Source: UMGS1889 sp964540575
GTDB taxonomy: Bacteria; Bacillota; Clostridia; Oscillospirales; Ruminococcaceae
DNA: 39,641 nucleotides
Assembly (NCBI GenBank): GCA_964540575.1
Contig: CAZINI010000026.1
Coordinates: forward strand, 1-39,641
Direction of reading: 5' to 3'
Made by a program: the position numbers and the translations under genes. Numbering within the stretch: the first letter of the stretch is position 1; each line of letters starts with the position of its first letter. The notes beneath the pieces are model-generated. The model was not told where the DNA came from. It did not search any database and worked only from the letters and a program-made list of their open reading frames with translations. Below, piece after piece: positions 39,638 through 39,641 of the stretch.

Positions 39638-39641
39638 TTTT

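Larger units (their letters stand above)
37548..39641. mobile_element. Second element (partial) with TnpX-like recombinase
   Basis: It begins where cotJC homology ends and runs off the contig. It contains a large serine recombinase ending 33 bases from the junction, a small ORF and terminator-like hairpins. The remaining content is unknown. The likely class is a Tn4451/Tn5397-type or prophage-like element. Confidence 0.65.

Overview
The window looks like one assembled contig from a low-to-mid GC, Gram-positive, spore-forming Clostridia-type bacterium, probably an Oscillospiraceae/Ruminococcus-like gut commensal. This is inferred from the cotJA-cotJB-cotJC spore-coat operon, AGGAGG ribosome sites before almost every gene, a Gram-positive type L-lactate dehydrogenase and a Firmicute-type siphovirus. 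Host DNA covers about 1-3062: lactate dehydrogenase, a branched palindromic element, tRNA-Arg(CCG), a stand-alone Spo0A-like receiver protein, a tandem pair of 103-105 bp hairpin repeats, then cotJA, cotJB and the first 68 codons of cotJC.

cotJC is then split by a complete 34,272 bp prophage (3063-37346). The two junctions share a 12 bp core, GAACTGGCACAC, which encodes E-L-A-H of CotJC, including the conserved Glu-x-x-His metal ligands. Recombination between the two copies would rejoin the two cotJC segments in frame. A large serine integrase sits next to the right junction, and the reconstructed phage site has perfect 12 bp inverted arms around a GA centre. The layout resembles the skin/sigK and SPbeta/spsM intervening elements. 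cotJC is broken a second time 203 bp after the first junction: codon 136 is cut inside GCAGCA-GA-TGCTGC by a second element, which carries a TnpX-like serine recombinase and runs off the contig. The last part of cotJC is not in the window.

The prophage reads almost entirely leftward. From right to left it has: integrase and a CI-like repressor (rightward); five 19 bp operators with two consensus promoters; a Cro-like protein and a double-HTH repressor; early genes of unknown function, including a small membrane protein faced by a candidate antisense RNA; a replication/recombination block (DUF3102-type protein, SbcC-like ATPase, Sak4-like ATPase, DUF669 protein, SF2 helicase, primase-helicase, RusA) with an array of palindromic repeats; a late regulator; then terminase, portal, a MuF protein with a zincin-like tail, a cargo block (zinc ribbons, small proteins, YafQ-type toxin-antitoxin), scaffold, capsid, connectors, tail, tape measure with an internal duplication, baseplate-like proteins, lysozyme and holin. 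All modules needed for a siphovirus appear intact.

The contig starts and ends with the same 51 bp hairpin-forming sequence in inverted orientation, which probably explains why the assembly stopped there.
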